This document shows, piece after piece, positions 9,206-17,868 of a stretch of 64,000 nucleotides of DNA. Numbering within the stretch: position 1 is the stretch's first letter; the number at the start of each line of letters is the position of its first letter. Source of the DNA: JBMNGG01 sp050949705 (GTDB lineage Bacteria; Bacillota; Thermosediminibacteria; Thermosediminibacterales; Tepidanaerobacteraceae); the NCBI GenBank assembly GCA_050949705.1, contig JBMNGG010000017.1, positions 1-64,000 of the forward strand, written 5' to 3'. The position numbers and the translations under genes were made by a program. The notes under the pieces are model-generated. The model had not been told where the DNA came from, did not search any database, and worked only from the letters and a program-made list of their open reading frames with translations.

Positions 9206-9246
9206 TTACCCTTTAACCCCTGCGCAATCAACCAGGTTAAAGGTAA
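9206..9246. repeat. Imperfect inverted repeat (hairpin)
   Basis: TTACCCTTTAACC and GGTTAAAGGTAA form a 12-bp stem with one extra base on the left arm and a loop of about 16 bases. No T run follows on either strand, so it is not a typical terminator. It lies upstream of the methyltransferase gene and could be an operator or RNA structure. Confidence 0.45.
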
Positions 9247-9442
9247 CAGATCTTGTGTGCTGCTCTATCTACCATGAGAAAAGTTGATAAATATAAAAAT
9301 CGCATCGAATAAGGTAATTTCGACAAATATAGGCAAATATCCTTCTTAAGCCTACATCTGTAAAGATCCAGTAGAATAGAATAGTTAAATACTGTATAAT
9401 TATTCCTGTAGAATATTACTTAGAAAGAAAAATTTGCTCATT

Positions 9443-9462
9443 AAAAACGCCCCAAAAGGGCG
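9443..9462 (-). terminator. Rho-independent terminator, minus strand
   Basis: CGCCC and GGGCG arms with a five-base loop; a run of five T follows on the minus strand. It probably ends the HAD phosphatase transcript after it crosses the small DUF1294 gene in antisense. Confidence 0.55.
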
Positions 9463-9499
9463 GGTTGATTATGGAATATTAAACTAGGTGTGTGATAGA

Positions 9500-9790
9500 A
9501 TGGGTTTCGTCAGGCTAATTTTCTTTATAGTCATTTTCTTAAATATACTCGCATTTATATTGATAGGCTTGGATAAATACAAATCAAAGAAAAATTATAA
9601 AAGAATAAGGGAAAAGACCTTCTTTTTAATTGCTGCACTTGGCTGTTCTATCGGGGTGCTGACAGGTATGTATTGTTTTAGGCATAAAACCAAGCATACA
9701 AGTTTCACATTGGGAGTACCTGCCATCTTGGCGTTACAACTTGCATTACTTTATTATCTTGTATCATCATATCCCCATATATTTTTCTAA
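9500..9790 (+). CDS. DUF1294 family small membrane protein
   Basis: 96 residues with two or three membrane helices. The segments IGLDKYKSK, RIREKTFFLIAALGCSIGVLTGMYCFRHKTKH and the hydrophobic tail match the DUF1294 family, found in many bacteria without a known role. The ATG at 9500 is preferred over the GTG at 9488 because AGGTG sits 9 bases before it. The last 24 bases overlap the convergent HAD gene. Confidence 0.8.
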   Translation: MGFVRLIFFIVIFLNILAFILIGLDKYKSKKNYKRIREKTFFLIAALGCSIGVLTGMYCFRHKTKHTSFTLGVPAILALQLALLYYLVSSYPHIFF

Positions 9791-10591
9791 TACCCATGCG
9801 GTAGCTTCCTTCTCAAATCCTTTCGGGGTAACTTGTACATGAGGTGGCAATTTGGGTATATAGTCATAGTGTCTAACAAATACAGCATTCCCGGCAAGGG
9901 TCAGCATTGATATATCATTTTCGCCGTCACCCACTGCTAGAACCTCTTCAGGCAAAATACCAAGCTTTTCGCATAATATTTTAAGACCAAGGCCTTTATC
10001 ACAAGTACTGCTATTTATCTCACAAAGATAGGGATATGAATGAGTGCACTTTAAATTTGAAAGTTCTTCCGGCCACATCTCAAAAACTTGAGGGGCTGTC
10101 TCGCTGTCTTCCGTAATTAACATTATTTTTGTAACATCTTCTCGAGCAAGGTCATCAGGAGTATCAGCAACACTAAAACGGTCTATTTCAAAAGCTTTAA
10201 GTCTATCTTCCAGCCAATCCCTGTCAAATGGTGAATTACAGTGAAGATGTACGTGATTGGGTTGATAAATTGTTGTAACAACACCGGGTATTTTTGTAGT
10301 AAACTTTATAACCTTATCAGCCTCATCTGCAGTTAAAAAATCCTTCCATACTATGTCCCCTCCCAGATATACTAAAGCACCATTGCTTATAACTAACGGG
10401 GTTTTCTTCATATCAAGGCCAACAGTGTCCATGACTTTTTTTGTGCCCCCTCGATGCCTTCCGGTTACTAGTGCAACTAGTATACCTTTGGATATTATCT
10501 TTTTTATCGCTTTCTCATTGGCAGTAGATATATTGTTATCACTATCTACTATAGTGCCATCAATATCAAGTGCGATTAATTTTATTGCCAT
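9767..10591 (-). CDS. Cof-type HAD phosphatase
   Basis: 274 residues. HAD motif I is LDIDGTIVDSD near the N-terminus, motif II is LVTGR, and motif IV is GDGENDISML near 215. The cap between them is the large type IIB cap of the Cof/YxeH group, which dephosphorylates sugar phosphates, flavin nucleotides and related metabolites in the cytoplasm. The exact substrate cannot be read from the sequence. GAGGTG lies 8 bases before the ATG. The gene is transcribed alone, between the terminator at 10615 and the DUF1294 gene. Confidence 0.9.
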   Translation of the reverse strand: MAIKLIALDIDGTIVDSDNNISTANEKAIKKIISKGILVALVTGRHRGGTKKVMDTVGLDMKKTPLVISNGALVYLGGDIVWKDFLTADEADKVIKFTTKIPGVVTTIYQPNHVHLHCNSPFDRDWLEDRLKAFEIDRFSVADTPDDLAREDVTKIMLITEDSETAPQVFEMWPEELSNLKCTHSYPYLCEINSSTCDKGLGLKILCEKLGILPEEVLAVGDGENDISMLTLAGNAVFVRHYDYIPKLPPHVQVTPKGFEKEATAWVLEKYMGI

Positions 10592-10614
10592 CTATATATC
10601 ACCTCTGTAAATAT

Positions 10615-10653
10615 AAATCCCTCTGTTTTGATGTTATCAGAACAGAGGGATTT
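10615..10653 (-). terminator. Rho-independent terminator
   Basis: AAATCCCTCTGTT and AACAGAGGGATTT arms give a 13-bp perfect stem. It follows the minus-strand membrane protein pair and precedes the HAD phosphatase gene. The following T-rich tract suits minus-strand termination, with possible two-way action. Confidence 0.7.
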
Positions 10654-10678
10654 ATTCAAACTCTTTTTGTCTACAAAA

Positions 10679-11131
10679 TTAAATCTGGCCCGTTAGTTTT
10701 AATACTACTTGGGCGATTATTGCAGAACCTATATAAGTCCCGATAAAAACAAAAATAGCTACTATAACTATCTTTAGACCGTGTTTCTTAAAAGAATCCA
10801 AGTCTTTACCCATGGAAAGACCGGCATAGCCCAATATGGGTGTAGTGAGGGCTAAGAAATTAACCTGTGATGTCAACTCCGCTACTTTTTCACCTAAAGG
10901 AAACCAGGGCATTGTTAGAATAATACCTAGTAGTGAAACATATACTACAGCAGGCAAGTTTCCCGGCATTATTTTGGTTATCCATAGACCCACTATTACT
11001 ATCAAAAAGAGAATAAACATTCCTGGAAAGGCAGTAATGGGATCGATTTTGTAACCAACGAAATTACCCACCAGAGTCAATAAGGCGACTATAACTGTTA
11101 TAACAACAGGGTCTTTATATGACAGTTTCAT
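10679..11131 (-). CDS. Membrane protein, partner of the adjacent DUF3100-like protein
   Basis: 150 residues with four or five hydrophobic helices and a Pro-Gly rich loop (KIMPGNLPAVVYVS). I recognise no defined family by itself. Its start overlaps the stop of the upstream gene by four bases (ATGA), indicating tight translational coupling, so the two proteins probably form one membrane complex. A split permease of the lysine-exporter/carboxylate type is a reasonable guess but unproven. Confidence 0.65.
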   Translation of the reverse strand: MKLSYKDPVVITVIVALLTLVGNFVGYKIDPITAFPGMFILFLIVIVGLWITKIMPGNLPAVVYVSLLGIILTMPWFPLGEKVAELTSQVNFLALTTPILGYAGLSMGKDLDSFKKHGLKIVIVAIFVFIGTYIGSAIIAQVVLKLTGQI

Positions 11132-11925
11132 CCCTTCGTAACCTCCTCAGCACGGTCTCCTATTATCTTCCTATATATCCATTCACACATAGGTAGAGCC
11201 ATAAAAATTGACATGTAAACACCATCAGCACCAGAGGCCAAGTTACTTGCAGCACCAAGTGCTGTGATTTCTTCAGCCATATTTGGGAATATCTCCACTA
11301 AAGCTCCAACTGCAGCACTCATCATACTTGCACTACCCACACCACTTGCCATAGCCAAGGCATAGGGATGAAAAGGTAGAACCGTAGCCGCAAATCCTGC
11401 AAATAAACCGAAGAAAATGGAACCAAAAACTGTACCGGCAACATATACTCCCATAACACCTCTTCCTTCAGGAGTATCAAGACCATACATATCCGAAATA
11501 ATAGCAATATTGGGCTCTCGTGCAATGGAAAAGGTTGCACCAATGGATTCACGCCTTAAACCAAGTAATAGAGCAAAAGGCATACCAAGAAGTATTGTTC
11601 CCAGATTACCAAATTCCTGTAATATGAGTGCAGCCCCTGATTTTATAATAAGAGGCAAGGTGGGCCCAATGTTTGTCCCATATTTAGCCATCAATAGCAG
11701 AACTGAAACAGTAATTAAATTCTCTGCAGCCTTCATATCTTCCATGTCTACAATTTTAAGAAACTTTGGTCCTGTCAAAAGCCCAAGCAAAAGTGCAAAT
11801 AGCATGGGAAGTAGTACAATGGTTCCAGGGCCCAACTTATAACTTTTGGTTCCGATAAGTTCCGCTATCACCACAAGTACTAGAACTATAAGGTGTAGCT
11901 TTAAGTATCGCTTTCCCTCCGACAT
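11128..11925 (-). CDS. DUF3100-like integral membrane protein (putative transporter)
   Basis: 265 residues with eight or so hydrophobic segments. Features include LGPGTIVLLPMLFALLLG, NIGPTLPLI, SIAREPNIAIISDMYG and a small-residue-rich stretch GVGSASMMSAAVGALVEIFP, which looks like a substrate path. These match what I recall of DUF3100 proteins, which often neighbour M20 amidohydrolases; the family call is from memory and moderately sure. It lies 16 bases after the M20 gene, and together with the 150-residue partner it could import an acylated or conjugated amino acid that the amidohydrolase then cleaves. Confidence 0.6.
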   Translation of the reverse strand: MSEGKRYLKLHLIVLVLVVIAELIGTKSYKLGPGTIVLLPMLFALLLGLLTGPKFLKIVDMEDMKAAENLITVSVLLLMAKYGTNIGPTLPLIIKSGAALILQEFGNLGTILLGMPFALLLGLRRESIGATFSIAREPNIAIISDMYGLDTPEGRGVMGVYVAGTVFGSIFFGLFAGFAATVLPFHPYALAMASGVGSASMMSAAVGALVEIFPNMAEEITALGAASNLASGADGVYMSIFMALPMCEWIYRKIIGDRAEEVTKG

Positions 11926-11941
11926 TTTTTATCCTCCTTTT

Positions 11942-13252
11942 TTATTTTTTTATTAGCTCATCCCAAAATTTGAGATAGCTGTCTTTAGTAAAATCAGGTT
12001 TGAAATTTGCTTTAATTTCTTTGGCAGCTTTTGCACCATCAAAAAGCAAATCTACAACCGTCATTGCCATAACCTTAGCAGGGATTATATAGACAAATTC
12101 AGGGTCTACAACTTTAAAATCTTTGCTGTGTGCATTTCCTGAAAATCCCCCTGTTGTAGGATGTAATACAGGCATAATTGCGCTAAGGTCTCCTGCATCA
12201 GTGGAGCCAGTCAAATCAACTCCTTCTATTACATTTTCTATATCTATAAACTTTCCTATATTATCAGCAAAGTATTTATTCATTGCTCGATTTTGATTTA
12301 AGGGCAGATAACCCGGTATCTCATTTATTTCCACTTCTGCTCCAACTGCATAAGCTCCGGCTTTCAAAGCCCTGTTAACCTTTTCATTTGCATTTACTAC
12401 AGCATCTATAGTTTTACCACGAACATATGTCTCTACTCTCACATCAGCAGGAACTATATTTACCAAGTCTCCACCCTTTGTTATTATGGGATGTACCTTT
12501 ACTTGGTCTTCATCTCTAAAAGTTTCTCTTTGAACATGTATTGCCATAAGACCGAGCATAGCAGCGTTTAATGCATTTATTCCTTCATGTGGTGCTGCCC
12601 CCGAATGTGCCTCTTTGCCTTTATATCTTACAGTTTTACCAATAAAACCTGTACTGGCACATGAAATAAATGCCTTTCTTGCCTCTTCTCCTGCATGGGA
12701 GTGAACCATCATAGCCATGTCAATATCATCAAATGCCCCTATACTTATAAGCTCTTGCTTCCCGCCAAAAAATTGTATTTTACCTTCTTCTTTAAGCCTT
12801 TCACGATACTCTAATTCAACGAATTCTTCTGCCGGAACTGCCATAAATGCCACATCGCCATCTAATTCCTGCAATACATTACTATAAGTTAATCCCATAG
12901 CGGCCCCTAACATTGTTGCGATTTGAGTGTTGTGACCACAAGCATGAGCTGCACTTGTGACAGGATCCGCATTAGGATGCTGGGGACTTACAACCGCATC
13001 TAATTCCCCCATAATAGCAACTTTTATATCGTGGCTTTTTCCACGACCAATTGCCTTTACTCCAGTAATTCCAAGGTTTTCTTCATAAGGCAGGCTGATA
13101 TTTTTAAAAACATCTTTTACCAGGGCTGAAGTCTTGACCTCTTTATAACCTAGTTCAGGATTATTAAAAATCTGTTCACCTATTTCTATAATCTGATCTC
13201 GATTTTTATCAATAGATTCCGAAATACGTTGTTTTAATTGTTCCTTATCCAT
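11942..13252 (-). CDS. M20 family amidohydrolase/peptidase
   Basis: 436 residues, the usual length of M20D amidohydrolases (IAA-amino acid hydrolase, AbgB, hippurate hydrolase group). AHACGHNTQ carries the metal-binding Cys/His, PAEEF the catalytic Glu region, and GFSGNAHSKDF the C-terminal metal ligand region; EAHSGAAPHEGINALNA marks the lid/dimer domain. The reaction is hydrolysis of an N-acyl or aminobenzoyl amide to a free amino acid. The ATG at 13252 follows GGGAGG; the longer TTG frame to 13306 has no good site. Its setting between threonine ammonia-lyase and a membrane pair suggests use of imported amino-acid conjugates. Confidence 0.88.
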   Translation of the reverse strand: MDKEQLKQRISESIDKNRDQIIEIGEQIFNNPELGYKEVKTSALVKDVFKNISLPYEENLGITGVKAIGRGKSHDIKVAIMGELDAVVSPQHPNADPVTSAAHACGHNTQIATMLGAAMGLTYSNVLQELDGDVAFMAVPAEEFVELEYRERLKEEGKIQFFGGKQELISIGAFDDIDMAMMVHSHAGEEARKAFISCASTGFIGKTVRYKGKEAHSGAAPHEGINALNAAMLGLMAIHVQRETFRDEDQVKVHPIITKGGDLVNIVPADVRVETYVRGKTIDAVVNANEKVNRALKAGAYAVGAEVEINEIPGYLPLNQNRAMNKYFADNIGKFIDIENVIEGVDLTGSTDAGDLSAIMPVLHPTTGGFSGNAHSKDFKVVDPEFVYIIPAKVMAMTVVDLLFDGAKAAKEIKANFKPDFTKDSYLKFWDELIKK

Positions 13253-13381
13253 ATTTGCCTCCCAAAACTTTTTAATATTGGAATTTTCGGCTAACTGTTT
13301 GTACAATTTTTCTCTAATCTTATTTCATTATACTCCTATTCATTGAAAAAATGAAGCACTATTCTCATAATAATAAATCCT

Positions 13382-14599
13382 TTATAAAAGGTTAAAACTG
13401 TAATCATTCAAATTTAAGATCTCCTTTATGTTCTCTACATGCTCTTCGTCAGCTGTTTCCAGCTCTAGTTCAACTTTAGCATATCCAATAGGAATATCTT
13501 TGGTTGAACGGTTGTGGATAATGGACAGCACATTGGCACCAGTTTTGGCCATAAGCTTAAGCAAAGCGCCAAGGGTCCCAGGTCTATCTGGAATAAGAGT
13601 ATCGATGAATATTTTCCTTCCACTTTTTACAAGACCTTTATCGATGATTCTTGACAACATATTAACATCGATATTACCCCCACTTACCAACGCTACTATT
13701 TTTTTATTCCTAATATTATTCATCCTATTTAAAATTGCAGCCAGTGGTGCTGCTCCAGCTCCTTCAGAAATAACTTTAGCCCTTTCCAGTAGTAATAATA
13801 TGGCATTAGCTATTTCATCCTCATCAACTGTAAAAATGTCGTCAAGGTAATGTTGTATTATCTTAAAAGTGATTTCACCAGGGGTTTTAACAGCAATCCC
13901 ATCTGCAATAGTCGGCATACCATCTACAGTGGTTATGTGATTTTGAGAGAGGGACTTTGCCATTGAAGGCACGTTTTTAGTTTGTACACCTATTAGCTTT
14001 ATTTCAGGTTTTATGGTCTTTGCAGCTATAGCTATACCCGAAATTAAGCCACCTCCACCTATAGGTGCAACGATTATATCAACATCTGGTAAATCTTCAA
14101 AAATTTCTAATCCAATTGTACCTTGTCCAGCAATTACTTCCGGATCATTAAAAGGATGAACAAAAAACGCTCCTGTTTGGCGTTGAATATCCCTTGCCTT
14201 CTCATATGCCTCATCATATGCGTCACCATAAAGCACTACATCTGCACCGTAATTTCTAGTTGCTGCGATTTTGGATAAGGGAGCATGTTTTGGCATAACT
14301 ATGGTAGACTTGATACCATAAGCAGTAGCAGCCATGGCTACACCTTGTGCATGGTTTCCCGCTGACGATGCTATAACCCCACTTTGTTTATCCTTTTCGG
14401 ATAAATGGGCAATTTTATTAAATGCACCTCTCACTTTAAAAGATCCCGTTTTTTGGAGATTCTCCGTTTTTAGATAAACTGTATTACCTGTCATTTCACT
14501 AAAAGTTGTATTATGAACTAAACCAGTCTTATATGCAACATCTTTTAAACAATGAGCAGCCTCCTGGATATCCTTTAATACTATATCCACTAATCTCAC
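13382..14599 (-). CDS. ilvA: Threonine ammonia-lyase with C-terminal ACT domain
   Basis: 405 residues. The PLP lysine is in KTGSFKVRGA (about residue 55), SAGNHAQGVA binds the substrate carboxylate, and GGGGLISG holds the cofactor phosphate. Residues from about 330 form a single ACT domain (DRPGTLGALLKLMAKTGANV), so this is the short form often called TdcB/IlvA in Gram-positives. It converts threonine to 2-oxobutyrate and ammonia. Two GTG starts, at 14599 and 14590, are both possible; AAGG fits the inner one slightly better. The rest of isoleucine synthesis is absent here, so a catabolic role alongside the amidohydrolase is plausible. Confidence 0.92.
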   Translation of the reverse strand: MRLVDIVLKDIQEAAHCLKDVAYKTGLVHNTTFSEMTGNTVYLKTENLQKTGSFKVRGAFNKIAHLSEKDKQSGVIASSAGNHAQGVAMAATAYGIKSTIVMPKHAPLSKIAATRNYGADVVLYGDAYDEAYEKARDIQRQTGAFFVHPFNDPEVIAGQGTIGLEIFEDLPDVDIIVAPIGGGGLISGIAIAAKTIKPEIKLIGVQTKNVPSMAKSLSQNHITTVDGMPTIADGIAVKTPGEITFKIIQHYLDDIFTVDEDEIANAILLLLERAKVISEGAGAAPLAAILNRMNNIRNKKIVALVSGGNIDVNMLSRIIDKGLVKSGRKIFIDTLIPDRPGTLGALLKLMAKTGANVLSIIHNRSTKDIPIGYAKVELELETADEEHVENIKEILNLNDYSFNLL

Positions 14600-14835
14600 C
14601 TTCTTCCCTACTTATATTTTGTCTTTTGATTAACAGTTATTCTAAGAATAAACAATCTCACAAAAATATTATAACAAAATATTCTATCTTTTTAATAGTT
14701 TTTTCCTTCAATCGTCCCTTTTAGCTAAATAGACTTTTCATATGCCTAATGTTATTATATAAATAACCTTAAAATGTTTACTTTAAAGGAGTAGAATCTC
14801 TAAATATAAGTTTTTAAAAAGGCAGTGAAAATTTT

Positions 14836-16455
14836 ATGGATAATGTCTATATTATCGGTCATAAAAACCCTGATACTGATTCCATTTGTTCAGCCATAGC
14901 TTATGCAGATTTTAAAAAAAGGGTTTATAAAGGAAAATATATTCCCACAAGGCTTGGGGACCCTAACAATGAAACCAAGTTCGTGTTGGATTACTTTAAA
15001 ATTCCAGTGCCACGCCTTATAGAGAATGTATATACACAGTTAGCGGATATATCTTATGACAAGCCCGTTAATATTGAAAAATACGCTCCCATTTCTAAAG
15101 TATGGGAAACTATGATGAAACATAACATAAAAACAGTTAATGTAGTAGACGATAACGGTAACTTTGTAGGCATAGTATCCCTTGGAGATATAGCTAAGGC
15201 TACTCTTGAAATTCGAGATAACTTTAGTAATTATATAGTTCCTATTGAAAATATAATAACAACTTTAAACGGAATAGCCATACATATATCTGACAGTTAC
15301 TTTAGCGGTAATTTAGCTGTTGCAGCAATGAATGTTGAGGATGTAGAAAAGCGTCTTTCAAAAAATACTCTTTTGATTGTGGGAAATCGCGAAGATGTTC
15401 AAATTGCAGCTATCAAGCGTAAGATTAACACTCTTATTACAACCGGTAACTTCCAAGTAAAGGACAGTATTTTAGATCTAGCCAAAAGAAATAGAGTTAA
15501 TATAATAAAAGTTCCACATGACACAATTGATGCAGTAAGACTTATCAACCAGAGCATACCCATACATTATGTAATGAAAAGCAGTGGTTTAATAACCTTT
15601 AGTGAGAAGGAACTGATTGAAGATGTAAAAGAAGTTATGCTTAAGTATAAATACAGATACTTCCCAGTTATTGAAAACAAAAAACCTGTTGGCTTGCTCA
15701 CTAGGCGGCATATGTTGGATTATGCTGGTAAAAAGGTGATTTTAGTAGACCATAATGAAAAGACCCAGTCTGTTGAAGGTTTGGAACAAGCACAAATATT
15801 GGAAATTATAGACCACCATAGAATAGGAAATATCGAAACATCACTACCTATAACATTTATAAATAATCCAGTGGGTTGCACAGCAACCATTATTTACAAT
15901 TTATATAAAGAACACAAAATCAAACCTTCAAAATCTATTGCGGGAATAATGTGTGCTTCAATATTATCTGATACTCTTATTTTCAAATCTCCCACATGTA
16001 CTGCTAAAGATATAGATGCCGCCAAAGAGCTTTCCGTAATTGCAGAAATAGATATAGATGAATTCGCCAAGGCCATGTTTGAAGCAGGGACATCTTTAAA
16101 GGATAAAACTGAGGAAGATATTTTTTATATGGATTTTAAAGAGTTTAGCATAGGAGGATATAATATTGGTGTAAGCCAGGTTAATATTTATAACACTGAT
16201 CTGACATCACTTAAAAGCGGTCTGTTAGACTTCATGGAAAACTTAAGGGTAAAAGGTGGCTATGACGTACTTCTTCTAATGTTAACCGATATAATCAACG
16301 AGGGTTCAGAATTTCTCTATGTAGGAGACCACCAAGAACTCCTTGCACGTGCTTTTGATATGGAGATTACGGGGAAAAGTTTTTATCTGCCCTATGTGGT
16401 TTCACGAAAAAAACAGGTTATCCCAAAACTTATTTTAGCAATTAATTCGTTATAA
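14836..16455 (+). CDS. Manganese-dependent inorganic pyrophosphatase with regulatory CBS-DRTGG insert (family II)
   Basis: 539 residues, much longer than the roughly 310 of plain family II enzymes. The N-terminal IIGHKNPDTDSICSA motif supplies metal ligands, and VDHNE followed by IIDHHRIGN gives the DHH signature. Between them lie a first CBS domain (about 65-125), a DRTGG-like segment (about 130-245) and a second CBS domain (about 250-300). A DHHA2 domain ends the protein. Such CBS-pyrophosphatases of Clostridia are controlled by adenine nucleotides. The start is an ATG with a weak AAAGG site. The gene stands alone and ends in a strong hairpin. Confidence 0.93.
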   Translation: MDNVYIIGHKNPDTDSICSAIAYADFKKRVYKGKYIPTRLGDPNNETKFVLDYFKIPVPRLIENVYTQLADISYDKPVNIEKYAPISKVWETMMKHNIKTVNVVDDNGNFVGIVSLGDIAKATLEIRDNFSNYIVPIENIITTLNGIAIHISDSYFSGNLAVAAMNVEDVEKRLSKNTLLIVGNREDVQIAAIKRKINTLITTGNFQVKDSILDLAKRNRVNIIKVPHDTIDAVRLINQSIPIHYVMKSSGLITFSEKELIEDVKEVMLKYKYRYFPVIENKKPVGLLTRRHMLDYAGKKVILVDHNEKTQSVEGLEQAQILEIIDHHRIGNIETSLPITFINNPVGCTATIIYNLYKEHKIKPSKSIAGIMCASILSDTLIFKSPTCTAKDIDAAKELSVIAEIDIDEFAKAMFEAGTSLKDKTEEDIFYMDFKEFSIGGYNIGVSQVNIYNTDLTSLKSGLLDFMENLRVKGGYDVLLLMLTDIINEGSEFLYVGDHQELLARAFDMEITGKSFYLPYVVSRKKQVIPKLILAINSL

Positions 16456-16512
16456 AAGTGTAAAAGTTGCTATAAGGCTATAAAGTCCTTGTAGCAACTT
16501 TTACACTTTTAT
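16452..16512. terminator. Bidirectional terminator with 26-bp stem overlapping two stop codons
   Basis: The arms 16452-16477 and 16487-16512 pair over 26 positions with one mismatch that is a G-U wobble in RNA, around a 9-base loop. The stem starts within the stop codon of the pyrophosphatase gene and includes the stop codon of the convergent gene at 16501. A/T-rich ends give a U tract on both strands. Confidence 0.85.
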
Positions 16513-17172
16513 AAAATCTTTAGGATTTTTAGCTATATACACATAATCCGGATATCCCCGTTTGAGGCTCACTTCTTCAACAATAATGCTGTTAAAATGC
16601 TTTTTCAAGATTCTCTCGAAATTATCTGATTTCGACGCACTCCAAAAGGAAATAACACCTGATTTGTTTATATGCTTTACCAAATTAAAAAGGCCCGTGT
16701 GGCTGTAAAGCGTATTATTTTTATCCATTACAACCCAATCGGGACCATTATCAATATCTAGACATATAACATCATATTTCTCTTTAGAATTTAGTATCCA
16801 ATCCACAAAATCCGCATTTATCACATCTACTCTTGGATCATTTAAGGCATAATTAGAATATGTAGAAAAATACAAGCTATTCCACTCTATAATTTTACTT
16901 TCAATTTCAACTACTGTAATTTTTTCAATGGTTTTGTGATTAAGTGCCTCTGCTAGGGAGAAACCCACTCCCAGGCCACCTATCAATACTCTCTTAGGTG
17001 AATATGCCTCTTTAATAGCCCATCTGACTAAAAGCTTCTCTGATTCCCCATTATAAGTAGCCATAAGAAAGGTGCCATTAAAAATTATCTCAAAGTCATA
17101 ACCCCTTTTTTGTAATTGTATTTCCCCGTTTTCTGTATACGCCCTTTCTATTACTTGAAAATTTTGATACAT
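16501..17172 (-). CDS. Spermidine synthase-like (SpeE-fold) protein
   Basis: 223 residues. VLIGGLGVGFSLAEAL is the nucleotide-binding glycine loop, VVEIESKIIEW the acidic loop, and DVICLDIDNGPDW the catalytic-region motif of the SpeE fold. The length is shorter than true spermidine synthases (about 280), lacking most of the N-terminal beta-sheet domain, and the gatekeeper D-x-D-E pattern is not clear. An aminopropyltransferase or another small-molecule methyltransferase is therefore possible. No speD or speA lies nearby. AAAGGGA precedes the ATG. Confidence 0.75.
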   Translation of the reverse strand: MYQNFQVIERAYTENGEIQLQKRGYDFEIIFNGTFLMATYNGESEKLLVRWAIKEAYSPKRVLIGGLGVGFSLAEALNHKTIEKITVVEIESKIIEWNSLYFSTYSNYALNDPRVDVINADFVDWILNSKEKYDVICLDIDNGPDWVVMDKNNTLYSHTGLFNLVKHINKSGVISFWSASKSDNFERILKKHFNSIIVEEVSLKRGYPDYVYIAKNPKDFIKV

Positions 17173-17235
17173 CTTTTCATCCCTTTGTAATAATAGTAAC
17201 TCATCTGTACCTTAACCTATGTTGGTCTTAAAATA

Positions 17236-17264
17236 AAGGGCTATCCAAAATCCGGACAGCCCTT
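17236..17264 (-). terminator. Rho-independent terminator
   Basis: AAGGGCT and AGCCCTT arms with inner TCC/GGA pairing; a T-rich tract follows on the minus strand. It ends the transcript of the 17279-17788 gene. Confidence 0.65.
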
Positions 17265-17278
17265 GCTTGTTACTAGTC

Positions 17279-17788
17279 TTATTCAAATTTTATCGGTATT
17301 AACAATTCTTCATGTCTATTACCATCTTCATCAGTGGAGAAAAAAATAATCATCCCAAAAGGGCTGGTATGTTCGTCAAGTTCGATAACAGTCTCAAATT
17401 CCGTCAATCCTTCAGGATTTTCTTTTAATTCTACAACTGTCTCACCCAAGATGTTGTGACCATCTTCAATTCCAATTATAAATTTTTGCAGCTTAGTTTG
17501 GCCCTTTATAACAAGGTCTTGACCGGAACTTACTAATTGGTTTTCGGTAGGTGTTTCTACTATAATGTCAATATCTGAAGATACGGGTGTGTCAGGATCA
17601 TCAGAAGACTGATCATTATTATTTGAATCATTATTTTCATTGGAGGTATTCTCGTCAGACCGATTTTCCAGGCTTTGACCTGCAGTTTCGCTGGCCTCAT
17701 TCTTGTTTTTCTGATTAAACCATCCATAACCTACCACCAGCATGGCTATCAATACAATGGAAATAATAATTAAAGATTTATTCTTCAT
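17279..17788 (-). CDS. Exported protein with Gmad2-like immunoglobulin domain
   Basis: 169 residues. Residues 5-22 form a signal/anchor helix with no lipobox Cys. Residues 28-70 are a low-complexity Asn/Asp/Ser/Glu linker. Residues 73-169 look like a beta-sandwich: DIIVETPTENQLVSSGQDLVIKG, then FEIVIELD- and LIPIKF-like strands, as in Gmad2 domains of spore germination and cell-surface proteins. The protein should be anchored outside the membrane. AGGAGG lies upstream of the ATG. The domain call rests on pattern only. Confidence 0.6.
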   Translation of the reverse strand: MKNKSLIIISIVLIAMLVVGYGWFNQKNKNEASETAGQSLENRSDENTSNENNDSNNNDQSSDDPDTPVSSDIDIIVETPTENQLVSSGQDLVIKGQTKLQKFIIGIEDGHNILGETVVELKENPEGLTEFETVIELDEHTSPFGMIIFFSTDEDGNRHEELLIPIKFE

Positions 17789-17868
17789 TTTGTATTCACC
17801 TCCTAATTATATAGACGGAAAAAAACAATAATAGTTTCATGTAAAAAGTTACATTTCGTCAGCTCAAA

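Larger units (their letters stand above)
9153..9499. other. Intergenic region with a long hairpin and a terminator
   Basis: No coding frame is convincing here. It holds the inverted repeat at 9206-9246 and the minus-strand terminator at 9443-9462. A candidate promoter or leader for the DUF1294 gene must lie in 9360-9485, but no clear -35/-10 pair stands out. Confidence 0.5.

Noticed and set aside
13252..13306. N-terminal extension of the M20 amidohydrolase from a TTG
   Set aside because: The internal ATG has GGGAGG at good spacing and the family starts there.
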